Assembly: GCA_016209035.1 (NCBI GenBank)
Contig: JACQWX010000066.1
Span: forward strand, 20,180 to 84,179
Source: Elusimicrobiota bacterium
Lineage (GTDB): Bacteria > Elusimicrobiota > Elusimicrobia > UBA1565 > UBA9628
Length of the DNA: 64,000 nt
Direction: 5' to 3'
Part shown: piece by piece, positions 17,675 through 28,018 of the stretch
How the letters are laid out: every line of letters starts with the position of its first letter
How positions within the stretch are numbered: position 1 is the stretch's first letter
The notes under the pieces: model-generated
Database searches by the model: none
What the model was told of the DNA's origin: nothing
The model's input: only the letters and a program-made list of their open reading frames with translations
Position numbers and translations under genes: made by a program

Positions 17675-19340
17675 CGGTGGGCGTGATGAAGATGACGAGG
17701 TCCGTATTGGCCCTGCGCATGGACGTGGAGGTGAACAGCCACCCCACGAGCGGGATGTACCCCAGGAACGGGACCTTGCGCACCACCTTGGTTTCCGTGG
17801 ACTGCAGGAGCCCCCCCAGCACCAGGGTCTGACCGTTCTTGATCCGCACCATGGTGGAAACGCCCCGCGTGGTGGCGTCGAACACCGGCTGGGAGCCCTG
17901 GGAGATGGCCGACGCCTGGACGTCGGTGAAGGTCGGCTGGATGAGCATGGTGATGTAGCCGTCCTTGTTGATCTGCGGGGTGACCGTCAAGACGAGACCG
18001 GTCTTGACCCGCTCGACCGTCACGGCCGAGCTGGTCAGGCTTCCGCCGCTCGAGGACTGCTGCTGGAGCGCCACGGCCTGGCTCTTCGCGACTTGGATGA
18101 CGGCCGGCTTGTTGTTGAGGGTGAGCACCTTGGGCTTGCCGAGGAAGCGGGCCTCGGAGCGGCTGACCAGCGCCCTCAGCACGACCTTGAGCGAGGTGAG
18201 GTCGAAGAGGCCGGGGAGCAGGGCGCCGGGGGCAGGGACCGTGGCCGGGACGGTGACGCCTCTCTCGTTATACAGAGTTTCAGCCGAGACGCTCTTGGTT
18301 GCTTCGCCGGTGGCATCCGTCATTCCCGTCGTGACGCCTCCGGCCGTGAACGGGTCGAAGAAATGCGCGTGCCCGAGGTTCGTCGGAAGGTTGAGCGGGA
18401 AGGTGGTCTCGCGCGTGCCGGCCGTGAAGCTGGCGAGCTCTCCGCTCGCGCCTCCCCACTCGAAGCCGAGTTCCCGGGCGCGGTCGGAGTTGATCTCCAC
18501 GATCTGGGCCTCGATCATGACCTGCGGGGTCTTCTTGTCGAGCTCCGCGATGATCTGCTCGACCTGCGGGAAGGACTCCGGGATGTCGGTGATGATGATC
18601 GCGTTGGTCCGGGGCTCCAGGGCGATCTTGCCGGCCTTGCTGAGCACGCTCTGCAGCACGTTGACGATGGAGATGTCGGACTGCGCGCCGCCGGAGCTCG
18701 CCCCGATCACGCCCATGGACGTCGGGGTGATCGCGTCGGTCTCCGACTTGGCCGTGCCCAGGGGGATCAGGGGGATGTAGGCCAGGGTGTAGATGCGGGT
18801 GATCACCGGCTCGGCGGCCTTCGACCGGGGGGCGATGACGAAGGTGTTGCTCTTGCCGATCTGCTGGTAGGTCAGGCCCTTGATCTCGAGAAGGATCTGC
18901 AGGGCCTCGCGCACCGTCACGTTCTGCAGGAAGGCCGTGATCTGCTTGGTCTCGAGACCCTCCGTGATGATGAAGTTCACCTTGGACTGGGCGGAGATGG
19001 TGTCCAGGAAGGTGGCGAGCGGCGCTCCCTTGACCCGCACCGTGACGCGGGTCTCGAGCGGGTTCAAGGGGGAGGCGGGGGCGGTCTTCGCGGGCGCGGC
19101 CGCGCCGATCTGGATGCCGACCGAGGGGCGTGGAGCGGACTCCCCCTCCCCGCCGGGGCCTGCGCCCTCGTCCGTGGGCACGCCGAGAGGGCCGCTCTCG
19201 CCCGCCGGGGCTTGGCTGCCCTTGAAATCCGGGTTGGCGACGGGCTCCTCGCGGCGCCGTTGCGCGAAGCCCGGGCTGGCCGAGGCCAAGATGATCTGGA
19301 CGGCGACTGCGACGGCGCCGATGCGCTTTGCTGTCATCAT
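17661..19340 (-). CDS. pilQ: Secretin PilQ/GspD
   Basis: STN-like and N-domains, secretin core (GYITMLIQPTFTDV, VRIKNGQTLVLGGLLQSTETKVVRKVPFLGYIPLVGWLF). Confidence 0.93.
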   Translation of the reverse strand: MMTAKRIGAVAVAVQIILASASPGFAQRRREEPVANPDFKGSQAPAGESGPLGVPTDEGAGPGGEGESAPRPSVGIQIGAAAPAKTAPASPLNPLETRVTVRVKGAPLATFLDTISAQSKVNFIITEGLETKQITAFLQNVTVREALQILLEIKGLTYQQIGKSNTFVIAPRSKAAEPVITRIYTLAYIPLIPLGTAKSETDAITPTSMGVIGASSGGAQSDISIVNVLQSVLSKAGKIALEPRTNAIIITDIPESFPQVEQIIAELDKKTPQVMIEAQIVEINSDRARELGFEWGGASGELASFTAGTRETTFPLNLPTNLGHAHFFDPFTAGGVTTGMTDATGEATKSVSAETLYNERGVTVPATVPAPGALLPGLFDLTSLKVVLRALVSRSEARFLGKPKVLTLNNKPAVIQVAKSQAVALQQQSSSGGSLTSSAVTVERVKTGLVLTVTPQINKDGYITMLIQPTFTDVQASAISQGSQPVFDATTRGVSTMVRIKNGQTLVLGGLLQSTETKVVRKVPFLGYIPLVGWLFTSTSMRRANTDLVIFITPTVVGD

Positions 19341-19354
19341 GATGTCTCCCTAAG

Positions 19355-20119
19355 TCACTGCATGTGCTTCGTGAAGGTCCTGCCCTTGTGCGAGAACGTG
19401 ACGCTGCTCGGCAAGATCTTCATGACCTTGATCCCCGTCCGTCCGACCCACTCGCCCTCGCCGAACATGTCGTTGTTGATGATGGCCTTGTTGCCCTCCG
19501 GCATGGCCACGATGCCCTGCAGGCTCAAGGTCTGCTCCACCGGCTTATCCTTGCGCGCCTTGGCCTGCCGCGCCTGGTCCTCGACCTCCTTGCGCTTGAT
19601 GAGCCTCTCGAGCTCGTCCTGCTCGATGAGGAACTGGTCGTAGGGCGAGAGCAAAGGGTCGCGCCAATCGACCGCCGCCAGGTCCGCGGTGCTCACCGCC
19701 ACCTCAACCCCCGGCGCGGCCTGCGCCTGCGGCGCAGGCGCGGATGGCGCGGGCGCCTGGGGAGCGGCCGCCGGGGCCTCGACCGCGGCGGGCTGCGGGG
19801 CCGGCTCCGCCTGGGGCGCCGTCGCATCGACTACGGCCGCCGCCGCCTGCGATGCGGTCTCGGCGCCGGCGGCGACTCCGGCCTCGACCGCCTGGGGCGC
19901 CCCAGGCTCGGGGGTCGACGCGGGCGCGCCGATCGGGTTGGTGAGTTTCGCTGCGCCGGCCGGCTCCGGGAACAGCCCCCCCTCCGGGACGCGCTTCTTG
20001 ATCCGGTCCGCCATCTTGTTCTCGCGGTCCTTCGCCACGTAGGACTTGTAGTACATGAGGGCCGGCACCGCGAGGACGACGGCCAGGAAGATCCAGCCCA
20101 GCGACCCCCGTGTCTTCAT
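19355..20119 (-). CDS. PilP-like type IV pilus protein
   Basis: Single TM, Ala/Pro linker, WRDPLLSPYD...LSLQGIVAMPEGNKAIINNDMFGEGEWVGRTGIKVMKILPSSVTFSHKGRTF; position between pilO-like and pilQ. Confidence 0.65.
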   Translation of the reverse strand: MKTRGSLGWIFLAVVLAVPALMYYKSYVAKDRENKMADRIKKRVPEGGLFPEPAGAAKLTNPIGAPASTPEPGAPQAVEAGVAAGAETASQAAAAVVDATAPQAEPAPQPAAVEAPAAAPQAPAPSAPAPQAQAAPGVEVAVSTADLAAVDWRDPLLSPYDQFLIEQDELERLIKRKEVEDQARQAKARKDKPVEQTLSLQGIVAMPEGNKAIINNDMFGEGEWVGRTGIKVMKILPSSVTFSHKGRTFTKHMQ

Positions 20120-20706
20120 CGATCCAACCTCTGTTTCGGGATGATCGTGGCGATCTCGCAGTTGAGTTCGTTGGCGCCGATCGCCGCGGCCTGCTTCTTG
20201 GCGATGACCACCGAGTTGATATGGATGATGGGACTGCCGGACTCGATGCGGTTGAGCCACCGGACCGCTTCCATGAACCGGACGGTCGCGCCCACGCTGA
20301 CCTGCTGGGTGATGATTCCGCCCATTTCAGCCTCCGCCATGGGAGGCAGCTTCTCCGGCACGATGTTCTCCGCCTTGAGCGAGTCCACCAGGGACTTGAA
20401 GAGCCACTGTTCGCGGTCCTCCAGGCGCGGCAGATGGGAGTAGGACCAAGAGAGCCGGTCGCGCTTGGCTCTGAATTCCTCCGCGTACCTCGAGACGGAT
20501 TGGGCCGTCGCGATCTTGGCGTCGAGCGAGTTCGCCTTCTTCACGCCGGGCTTGTAGATGAGCTGGTGCGCGCAGAGCACGAGGATCGCTCCGATGATGA
20601 TGGGGCGGCCGAAATGCGGGAGCCCCTTCTCCCTGAAGACGCCGACGACCGTCTCCAAGTCGGCTTGGAGGCCCGCGATGATCGACGCGAAATCGGTTCT
20701 CGTCAT
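20116..20706 (-). CDS. PilO-like type IV pilus protein
   Basis: 196 aa, one TM and coiled region, between PilMN-like and PilP-like genes. Confidence 0.6.
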   Translation of the reverse strand: MTRTDFASIIAGLQADLETVVGVFREKGLPHFGRPIIIGAILVLCAHQLIYKPGVKKANSLDAKIATAQSVSRYAEEFRAKRDRLSWSYSHLPRLEDREQWLFKSLVDSLKAENIVPEKLPPMAEAEMGGIITQQVSVGATVRFMEAVRWLNRIESGSPIIHINSVVIAKKQAAAIGANELNCEIATIIPKQRLDR

Positions 20707-20719
20707 CCGTCGTCCTCTC

Positions 20720-22360
20720 CTAGGTCTTCTTGCGCACCTTCATCGTGATGTCGAACATGGTCCTAGCCTCGAGTTTCCTCTTGTAAGAGTCGCGTTCGCT
20801 CTGGACCGGCGATGCCCCGGAGTCCTGCGTCATGGCCTGCTGGGAGAGCTGGATCGCGATGTCGTCGAAGATCCTGGTCAGGGCGGGCGACCTGCCGAGC
20901 TTGTCCTTGAACTCCAGCGCCTTCGTCTGTTCGTCGGAGACGTTGGCGCCCATCGCGTGCCCCGTGAGGCGGATCTCGGCCGGGTTGGAGACGCCCGGCT
21001 TGATCGGGTTGCTGATCAGGATCCTCGTCAGCCAGACTTTCTCCGGGAGGGCGTCCACCATGGCTTTGAGCATGGGCACGACCGCGGGCCGGCCGGCGCC
21101 CGAGAGGTCGGGCAGGTTCGAGAGCTGGTCCTGCATCGAGGCGATCATGTTCTCGATGTCCATGGGGCTTTTCCCCTTGAAGAGGGCCTCGATGTCGGGC
21201 TGCGGGGTGAAGGCGCGCAGGCCCCGGGTCTTGTTCCAGTACTTCAGATGGTTCACGGCGCCGAGGGCCGCGAGGATGAGGGACGCCAACAGCGAGATCG
21301 AGAAGAAGTACTTGACCGTGAGCCGTTCGCCGTCGCCGATCTTGCCCACGGGGCTCAGCTCCAGGGTCATGGCCGACGGCGCGATGAACCGGAGCGCCGC
21401 GCCGACCGAGGCGTAGCCTCCCCAATCGCCGCCCTTGATCCCCAGCAGGCCCGCGGTGTCGTGGCTCTCCGCCGTCATGGACAGCTCGGAGCCGAAGGCG
21501 TCCTTCCAGCCCGCCAGCTCGGGGGTGGAGCCGCTGATCCGCACGGCCGCGAGGTTCCCGACGCCGAGCTGCTTCTGGGCGAAGGCCACGCAGCCCCCCA
21601 GGTCGACCTTGCGCTGGTCGGAGACGTAGGCCTCGGGCCCCAGGAAGACCTCTCGGAAGAAGACGGGCAGGCCTTTGTCCGAGATGAGCACGCGCACGCT
21701 GCCGCCGTCGAAATGCACTTGGGCGTAGGGCTCGCGCACCTTGGCCGGTTCGACGGCGTTCCAGAGCCTGAGCATGGAGCAGGGGGCCACCTCCATGCCC
21801 ACCACCCGCAGGCCCAGGGATTCCATCAGGGCGGAGATGCTGGGGAGGTTCTTGGACGGGACGCACGCGACCAGGGCGGCCTGCCGGGGCCTGTTGTCCG
21901 GGCCCATGGGCATCGGCAGCACCTGGTAGTCGAGGGACAGCATGTCCAGCGGCACGGGGATGAATTTCTTGGCTTCCAGCGGGATGGCGGACTTCCAGAA
22001 GCGGCGGTCCACCGCCGGCATCGTGAAGTACCGCAGCAGGCCCAGGTGGTGGGAGAGGGTGACGATCACGTCCTTGGAGTTCCAGCGCAGCTGCGAGATG
22101 GCCTGGCGGATGAGCGCCGAGAGTTTGGGGACGTCGGCGAGGAAGTCCGTGACCAGGGTAGGGTTGGTCGACGGCTCCTTGCCTTGTTCCGGGACCGGGA
22201 CCGGGACGCGGACGAGGTGGTCCACCACGGGCTTTCCCTTGACGGTGTGGACTTCGCAGACGTAGATGATGTCCGGGCTCAGGTAGACGCCCAGGCAGCG
22301 CGAGAGCTTCGGCGTCACCTTGCCGAAAGCCAGCTGCTCGATGAGCGGGTCGATCTCCAT
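20720..22360 (-). CDS. PilM-PilN fusion-type type IV pilus inner-membrane protein
   Basis: N-terminal PilM-like (LGVYLSPDIIYVCEV...AIPLEAKKFIPVPLDMLSLDYQVLP), then TM (YFFSISLLASLILAALGAV) and PilN-like region (MVDALPEKVWLTRI). Confidence 0.7.
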   Translation of the reverse strand: MEIDPLIEQLAFGKVTPKLSRCLGVYLSPDIIYVCEVHTVKGKPVVDHLVRVPVPVPEQGKEPSTNPTLVTDFLADVPKLSALIRQAISQLRWNSKDVIVTLSHHLGLLRYFTMPAVDRRFWKSAIPLEAKKFIPVPLDMLSLDYQVLPMPMGPDNRPRQAALVACVPSKNLPSISALMESLGLRVVGMEVAPCSMLRLWNAVEPAKVREPYAQVHFDGGSVRVLISDKGLPVFFREVFLGPEAYVSDQRKVDLGGCVAFAQKQLGVGNLAAVRISGSTPELAGWKDAFGSELSMTAESHDTAGLLGIKGGDWGGYASVGAALRFIAPSAMTLELSPVGKIGDGERLTVKYFFSISLLASLILAALGAVNHLKYWNKTRGLRAFTPQPDIEALFKGKSPMDIENMIASMQDQLSNLPDLSGAGRPAVVPMLKAMVDALPEKVWLTRILISNPIKPGVSNPAEIRLTGHAMGANVSDEQTKALEFKDKLGRSPALTRIFDDIAIQLSQQAMTQDSGASPVQSERDSYKRKLEARTMFDITMKVRKKT

Positions 22361-22367
22361 GAGGGCC

Positions 22368-24329
22368 CTAGGGCGCAGCCGTCAGCCGCACCTCCACCTT
22401 GTCCGCCTCCGAGGCGGACGACTGGATCTGGATCCTCTCCGGCGGGACCCCGTGCTTGCGCATGAGCCTGTCCGCGACGTCTCCGGCGCGTTTCTTGGCG
22501 AGAGCCGCCGCTTCCAGGCCCGTGCCGCGCGCGTGCCCGGTGATGTCAATACTACTCTTCTTATCCGTCGCCAACGCCTCCCCGATCTGGTCCACCACCT
22601 GCTCGGCTTGGGGCCTCAGCTCCGACGACTCGGGGTCGAAGGCGATCTCGAAGGGGCCTTTGGCGCCGGCCGCCGGCGCAGGCGCAGGCCCGGCCTCCTC
22701 CTTCTTGGCCCCGGCGGCGACCCGGCGGACCTTCTTCGGCCGGGCCGGCCTCTTGGCGGCGGGCGCCGCCCCGATGGTGACCCCTTTCACCAGGGTCTCG
22801 GGCGCGTCCACCTGGGGCTCTCCCCCGACGGCGCCCAGGTCCGCGGGCGGCGGTCCGGCCGGCGAGCGTCCGATGGCGAGGTCGGAGGCCTGCGAGTCTT
22901 GCGACCGGGCGGCGGACCTCGGCGTCCCGGGCGGCTGCGCCGCGCCGCCGAGTTGGATCCAGCGGTGCAGGGTCCGCGAGCGGTTCTTCGCGTCGGTCGC
23001 GGTCAGGACGCACTCGTAGCGGCCGGCGGGGAGCGGGTCGCCGAAGTAGCTCTTGCGTCCGTTCCAGAAGATCTGATGGAAGACGGGGCCGGAGCCCACG
23101 ACGTCGTTGAGCGGGGCGAGGTCCTCCCCTTCCTCCAGGGAAGGCCGCAGGAGCCGGAACCTCCAGGAGGCCAGCCCGGCCGGCGGCTCGATCACGGAGA
23201 ACTCGATGACGGCGCCCTCGGAGAGCCCCGGGTTGAGACGGTCGGGGAACACGCCCAGGGACATGGTCGGCCCGGCGTCGTGGGCGGCCACGCTTTCCAT
23301 CACAAGGTCGAGGGGGCGGTTGTAGACGAAGACGAGCAGGATCCCCCTGTAATCCTTGAGGGCCTTGGGCGTCTCTACCTGGCTCGACAGGAGGTTGACC
23401 CGGACCCTCGCCGGGGAGATGCCCGCCGAGAACAGGTGGGAGCTGATCCCCATGGTGCGCCTCATGTCGAGCACCTTGGGATCGCCGATGGAGGTCCCTT
23501 CCGGGAGGATCACGATCTGGGCGTTCTTCAGGGAGTAGACGATCCCCGTCAGCGCGTCGAGGATGGGCTTGGCGGTCTTCTTGAAGGCGATGCCTGATTG
23601 GAACAGGATCGGAGTCGGGATGCCGATCGCCTCGGGGTTCCCGTCGGGCCCGATGGCGACCTGGATCTCCTCGGTCTCCCGGAGCTTCTCCAGGTTGCGG
23701 GTGAAGACGGCCCTGATCTTGGCGCGGATGTCCTTCTCGACGGCTTCCCGGCTCGGCTTGCGGACTTGCGGGGGCGCGGGTTCGCTCTCGTCCTCTTCCT
23801 CGACTCTCGGCCGCCTGACGGACCCGCGGCGCGGCTCCGGGGCCACCATCCTGGGCTGGTCCGGCTCCACCACGACCTCGGGGCCGGCAGGGACGGCCGG
23901 CGCGTGGGCCGGGGCCCGGGCCTGCCGCGCAGCCGCCTCAGGCGGTTGCGAGCGCGTCGCGTCCCGCTTCGGCGCGACGACCGCGGGCGCCGGCTCCTCG
24001 TCCGTCACCGTCACCACACCCGCGGGGTGGGTCCTGTCCCCTCCTTTCCCCGGGACCGCCCCCGAGGCGTTCATCCGCTGGGTGATGAGGTTGATGTACT
24101 CGTTGGCGAGCGGGCGCTCGGCGGCGTCGCCGCGGGTCAGGACGTCCATGAACCGGTCCATGGCCTGGCCGTCCTCGCCGCGCTCGTAGAACATGATGGC
24201 GAGCTTCATCTGGCGGCTCAAGGTCCTCTCTTCGGCGAGGCTTCGGCCGGCCAGGGCGGCAAGGCCGAGGCCGAAGGCCGCCAAGGCCGCCAACAGCGTC
24301 CGCCACGCCGATCTCTTCATCGGGCTCAC
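22368..24329 (-). CDS. OmpA-domain (peptidoglycan-associating) protein in type IV pilus operon
   Basis: Signal sequence, N-terminal TPR-like region, Pro/Ala linkers, C-terminal IAFDPESSELRPQAEQVVDQIGEAL...IDITGHARGTGLEAAALAKKRAGDVADRLM. Confidence 0.65.
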   Translation of the reverse strand: MSPMKRSAWRTLLAALAAFGLGLAALAGRSLAEERTLSRQMKLAIMFYERGEDGQAMDRFMDVLTRGDAAERPLANEYINLITQRMNASGAVPGKGGDRTHPAGVVTVTDEEPAPAVVAPKRDATRSQPPEAAARQARAPAHAPAVPAGPEVVVEPDQPRMVAPEPRRGSVRRPRVEEEDESEPAPPQVRKPSREAVEKDIRAKIRAVFTRNLEKLRETEEIQVAIGPDGNPEAIGIPTPILFQSGIAFKKTAKPILDALTGIVYSLKNAQIVILPEGTSIGDPKVLDMRRTMGISSHLFSAGISPARVRVNLLSSQVETPKALKDYRGILLVFVYNRPLDLVMESVAAHDAGPTMSLGVFPDRLNPGLSEGAVIEFSVIEPPAGLASWRFRLLRPSLEEGEDLAPLNDVVGSGPVFHQIFWNGRKSYFGDPLPAGRYECVLTATDAKNRSRTLHRWIQLGGAAQPPGTPRSAARSQDSQASDLAIGRSPAGPPPADLGAVGGEPQVDAPETLVKGVTIGAAPAAKRPARPKKVRRVAAGAKKEEAGPAPAPAAGAKGPFEIAFDPESSELRPQAEQVVDQIGEALATDKKSSIDITGHARGTGLEAAALAKKRAGDVADRLMRKHGVPPERIQIQSSASEADKVEVRLTAAP

Positions 24330-24361
24330 GCTATTACATTTAGTCGAAACGCATTACTGAT

Positions 24362-27001
24362 TTATTGCGTCTTCCCCAGGGCCGAGAGGCCCATCCTGGC
24401 GTCCGTGTTGGCGGGGTCCAACGCCAGGACGGCGCTCAACTCCCGCGCCGCGTCTCCTTTTCTTGACAAGCGCATGTAGGCCCGCGCAAGGTTGAGCCGC
24501 GCCCCGAGCAGGCCGGGGTCGCGGCTCGAGGCCCATTCCAGGTGCAGGGCGGCTTCCTGGTAGCGGCCCCGGGCCAGGAGGATGGTCCCGAGCATGAACC
24601 TGGCTTTGGAGGACTCGGGCAGGGCCTGGGCGGTCTTGACGGCGAGCTCCAAGGACCTCTCCGAGTAGTCCGCCGTGGTCAGGCGCCGCTCGAGTTCCCT
24701 CAAGGCGTCCAGGGCCCGCAGGACCGGGGGCTCAGGCCGCTTCGATTGCTGGAGGACCGAGCGGAGGTTGCTTTCGGCGATGCGCAAGGCGGGCTCAAGC
24801 TCCAGGGCCCGGACATAGGCGGCCTCCGCGTCGACCCAGCGTTTCTTGTTGCTGAGGACGAAGCCCATGTTGTTCCAGTGGTTGGGGTTGCGCGGGAATA
24901 CCCGCATGGCCTTGGCGAGCATGGCCTCGGCCTCATCCAGCCGGCGCAAGGGGCTCTGGAGGTAGAGGGCGCTCAAGGCCGCGTAGACGTCCTGGGAGAT
25001 GGGGTTGATGGCCACGGCTGAGCGGTAGTACGGCTCGGCCTGGGAGCTAAGCCCCAGCCGGGAGCTCTTGATCGTCCCGAGGTTGAAATATATTTCGTCG
25101 TAGCCCGCATTCGCGCGCATGGCGTCGGCATAGACCCGATCGGCGTCCTGGAACCGCTCCAGGCGCGCATAGGCGTTGCCCAACTCATAGATGGCGTTGA
25201 CCTCCCTGGGACCCCATGCCTTCGAACGCTCCAACTCCTTCACCGCGGCGGCGACCGACCCCTGGCGCATGAGCTTGAACCCCTCGAAGTAGTGGACCTC
25301 GCGGAACCAAGTGCTCACCCAATACCAGGCGATGCAGGCCAGCAGCGCCCCCCCTGCCCAGGCCGCGGCCCGCGCCAACGCCGGCGCCTGCCAAGGCGCA
25401 GGGGCAGGCCCCCCCGTCGTCCGCCAGGGCCGGTCCGGGGGGTAGACGACGCTCACGGCCATGCCGGCCGCCCACCAGAACATGAAGGCCGGCATGGCGA
25501 AATGGAGGCTCACATTCAGCAGGTTGTCGGCGAGCATCCCGCCGACGCCGCACGCCGCCGCCAAGCCCAGGCCTTCGCGGATGCCCTTGAACGACGTCCA
25601 ACGAGGCCTGGTGGAGCGGAAGAAGGTCGTCCATAGCCAGAACAGGACCCCCAGCCCCAGGATGCCCGCCTGCGCCCAGACCTCCATGATCTCGTTGTGG
25701 GAGTTGTTGGCATGGGTGCGCATGGTGCGGAAGAAGGGGATGGAGTCAAGCAGGTGGCCTTGGTAGAACGGGTAGAAAAGCTCGAAGAGGCCCCACCCTT
25801 TGCCGGTGACCGGGTTCTCCGCTCCCATCAGCCAGGAGCAGGTCCAGATGAGGAGGCGCTGGTGGAAGGGGCTGTAGTAGCCGTCCGCTTCGCTGAAGGT
25901 CTTGATCTCGGCGATGCGTCCCACGACGCTCGGATGATAGGAGCCCGCGACGCGGCTCTCCGGCCAGAGCGCAAGGATCATGACCGTGATCCCGGCCACG
26001 AGGCCCGCGGCCCGGGGAGCCTCCATGACCCTCGCGCGCATGTCGCGCGACGATAGGAGCAGGGTCATGGCGACGGCCGTCCCGCCCCACGAGGACCGGG
26101 TGAGGCTCGCCAGGATGGCCGCTCCCATCGTCAGGAGCAGCGTCCCGTAGACGGCCTGCCGGGACCAGGTCCTGGCGTGGAGGAACAGGGCGCCCGCGAT
26201 CGGCATGAGCACGACGTTGTAGGACGAGAGGAAGTTGGGGTTGCCGAAGGTCGAGACGGAGCGGCCTCCGTAGGGGTTGAGGATGCTCGGCCAGATGAAT
26301 TCCACGTTGAAGTACTGCAGCACCCCGTATGCGGACGCGAGGAACCCGGCCGCGAGCGCGAGGTGCAGGTAGTCGAGCATCCTGCCGGCCCGGGCGAGCC
26401 ACGCCGCGCCGGCGAACCCGGCGGCCCAAAGCAGGGCGCCGTAGCCGTCCCACACCTGAGCCCAGATGCCGTTCGACGCCCGGGCCGAGCGCATCTGGGG
26501 GAACAGGGCCCAGAGCGCTCCCCAGACCAGGGCGAACGCCGCCCAGCGCATGACGGGATACTCGTCCCAGGCGGGACCGCGGTTGCCCGGCTTGGACCGG
26601 AGGATGGGCGCCTTGTCCGCCTCGGCCTCCTCTCGGCCGAGAGCGGCGGCCAGGTAGAAGGGGAAGAGCGCGTTCACGAGCGCGAAGATCGTGATCCGCG
26701 TCCCCTCGCTCACGATGGCGGGCCGGAAGAAGGGCTGATGTCCCAGGAAGCCGACCAGCCAGCTGGCCGCGGCCACGACGCAGGCGGCCGCGATGGGGAG
26801 GTCGAGCGCCGTCCTAGGCAGGCGCAGGCTCCCCGAAGTCCCCCATCCCCACAGGAAACGGGCTCCGACCGCGGCGCAGAGGAGGATGTTCAGCAGGCAG
26901 ATCTGGGTGACGTAGGGGTTCCGGGTCAGGTTGGTGAAGAAGACGAGCGGGGTGACGAAGAAGCAGCCTACGAGGAGGAGGTTGGCGACGCGCGAGTTCA
27001 T
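24362..27001 (-). CDS. O-antigen ligase/Wzy_C-like polytopic protein with C-terminal TPRs
   Basis: GRSVSTFGNPNFLSSYNVVLMPIAGA, LTRSSWGG, THANNSHNEIMEVWAQAGILGL, then TPR array. Confidence 0.8.
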   Translation of the reverse strand: MNSRVANLLLVGCFFVTPLVFFTNLTRNPYVTQICLLNILLCAAVGARFLWGWGTSGSLRLPRTALDLPIAAACVVAAASWLVGFLGHQPFFRPAIVSEGTRITIFALVNALFPFYLAAALGREEAEADKAPILRSKPGNRGPAWDEYPVMRWAAFALVWGALWALFPQMRSARASNGIWAQVWDGYGALLWAAGFAGAAWLARAGRMLDYLHLALAAGFLASAYGVLQYFNVEFIWPSILNPYGGRSVSTFGNPNFLSSYNVVLMPIAGALFLHARTWSRQAVYGTLLLTMGAAILASLTRSSWGGTAVAMTLLLSSRDMRARVMEAPRAAGLVAGITVMILALWPESRVAGSYHPSVVGRIAEIKTFSEADGYYSPFHQRLLIWTCSWLMGAENPVTGKGWGLFELFYPFYQGHLLDSIPFFRTMRTHANNSHNEIMEVWAQAGILGLGVLFWLWTTFFRSTRPRWTSFKGIREGLGLAAACGVGGMLADNLLNVSLHFAMPAFMFWWAAGMAVSVVYPPDRPWRTTGGPAPAPWQAPALARAAAWAGGALLACIAWYWVSTWFREVHYFEGFKLMRQGSVAAAVKELERSKAWGPREVNAIYELGNAYARLERFQDADRVYADAMRANAGYDEIYFNLGTIKSSRLGLSSQAEPYYRSAVAINPISQDVYAALSALYLQSPLRRLDEAEAMLAKAMRVFPRNPNHWNNMGFVLSNKKRWVDAEAAYVRALELEPALRIAESNLRSVLQQSKRPEPPVLRALDALRELERRLTTADYSERSLELAVKTAQALPESSKARFMLGTILLARGRYQEAALHLEWASSRDPGLLGARLNLARAYMRLSRKGDAARELSAVLALDPANTDARMGLSALGKTQ

Positions 27002-27013
27002 GGGCCGGACAAA

Positions 27014-28018
27014 TCAACAGATCCTCGGGAGTTGCTCCCCGCTGAGCATGTCGACCAGGCGGGCGGCGCCGATCTTGCTGCGCAGCACGACCATGGGCCT
27101 GCCTTCGGCGCCCACCTTCCCGATGCGGCCCGCGCCGCTCGCGGCCTCATGGCCCCTCATGATCCCGACCGCCTGGTCCGCCTGATGCTCGGGGACGAAG
27201 GCCACGAACCTGCCCTCGTTGGCCACGTAGAGGGGGTCGAACCCGAGGATCTCGCAGGCCCCCTCCACGTCCTCGCGCACCGGGACCGCGGCCTCGTCGA
27301 ACTCGATGCGCACCCGCCTGGCCTCGGCGATCTCCACCAAGGCTGTCGCCAGCCCCCCGCGAGTGAGGTCCCTCAAGGCGTGCGCCTCGATGCCGGCGGC
27401 CAGGAGGGCCGAAACCACGCCGTTGAGCGGGGCCGAGTCGCTCTCGATGGCCGACTCGAAGGAGAGCCCTTCCCGGACCGCCATCACTGCCATGCCGTGG
27501 CGGCCGACGTCGCCGCTCAGGACGACCGCGTCCCCGGGCCGAACGCTCGACGGCGCGACCACGAGCCCGTGCTCGACGACGCCGATCCCGGCCGTGTTGA
27601 TGAAGAGCCCGTCGCCCTTGCCCCGGCCCACGACCTTGGTGTCGCCGGTCACGAGCCGCACGCCGGCCCGGCCCGCCGCCTCGCGCATGGAGGCGACGAC
27701 CCTGCGGAGGTCCGCGACGGGCAGGCCTTCCTCCAGGATGCACCCCGCGCTCAAGTAGAGCGGCCGCGCCCCGCACATGGCGAGGTCGTTGACCGTGCCG
27801 TGGACCGCGAGCGAGCCTATGTCCCCGCCGGGGAAGAACAGGGGCTGCACCACGTAGGAGTCCGTGGTGAAGGCGAGCCTGGTCTTGCCCACCTCGACCA
27901 CGGCGCCGTCGTGGCGGGTCTCCAGGGCCGGGTCGGCGAAGGCGGGCAGGAAGACATCATCGAGGAGCTGGTGCATGAGCCTGCCGCCCCCGCCGTGGGC
28001 CAGCAGGATCTGCTTCAT
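27014..28018 (-). CDS. hypE: Hydrogenase maturation protein HypE
   Basis: [50 protein letters not shown]-terminal PRIC. Confidence 0.95.
   Translation of the reverse strand: MKQILLAHGGGGRLMHQLLDDVFLPAFADPALETRHDGAVVEVGKTRLAFTTDSYVVQPLFFPGGDIGSLAVHGTVNDLAMCGARPLYLSAGCILEEGLPVADLRRVVASMREAAGRAGVRLVTGDTKVVGRGKGDGLFINTAGIGVVEHGLVVAPSSVRPGDAVVLSGDVGRHGMAVMAVREGLSFESAIESDSAPLNGVVSALLAAGIEAHALRDLTRGGLATALVEIAEARRVRIEFDEAAVPVREDVEGACEILGFDPLYVANEGRFVAFVPEHQADQAVGIMRGHEAASGAGRIGKVGAEGRPMVVLRSKIGAARLVDMLSGEQLPRIC

Noticed and set aside
20558-22465. 635-aa plus-strand ORF
   Set aside because: Antisense to the PilMN/PilO genes; no domain, skewed composition
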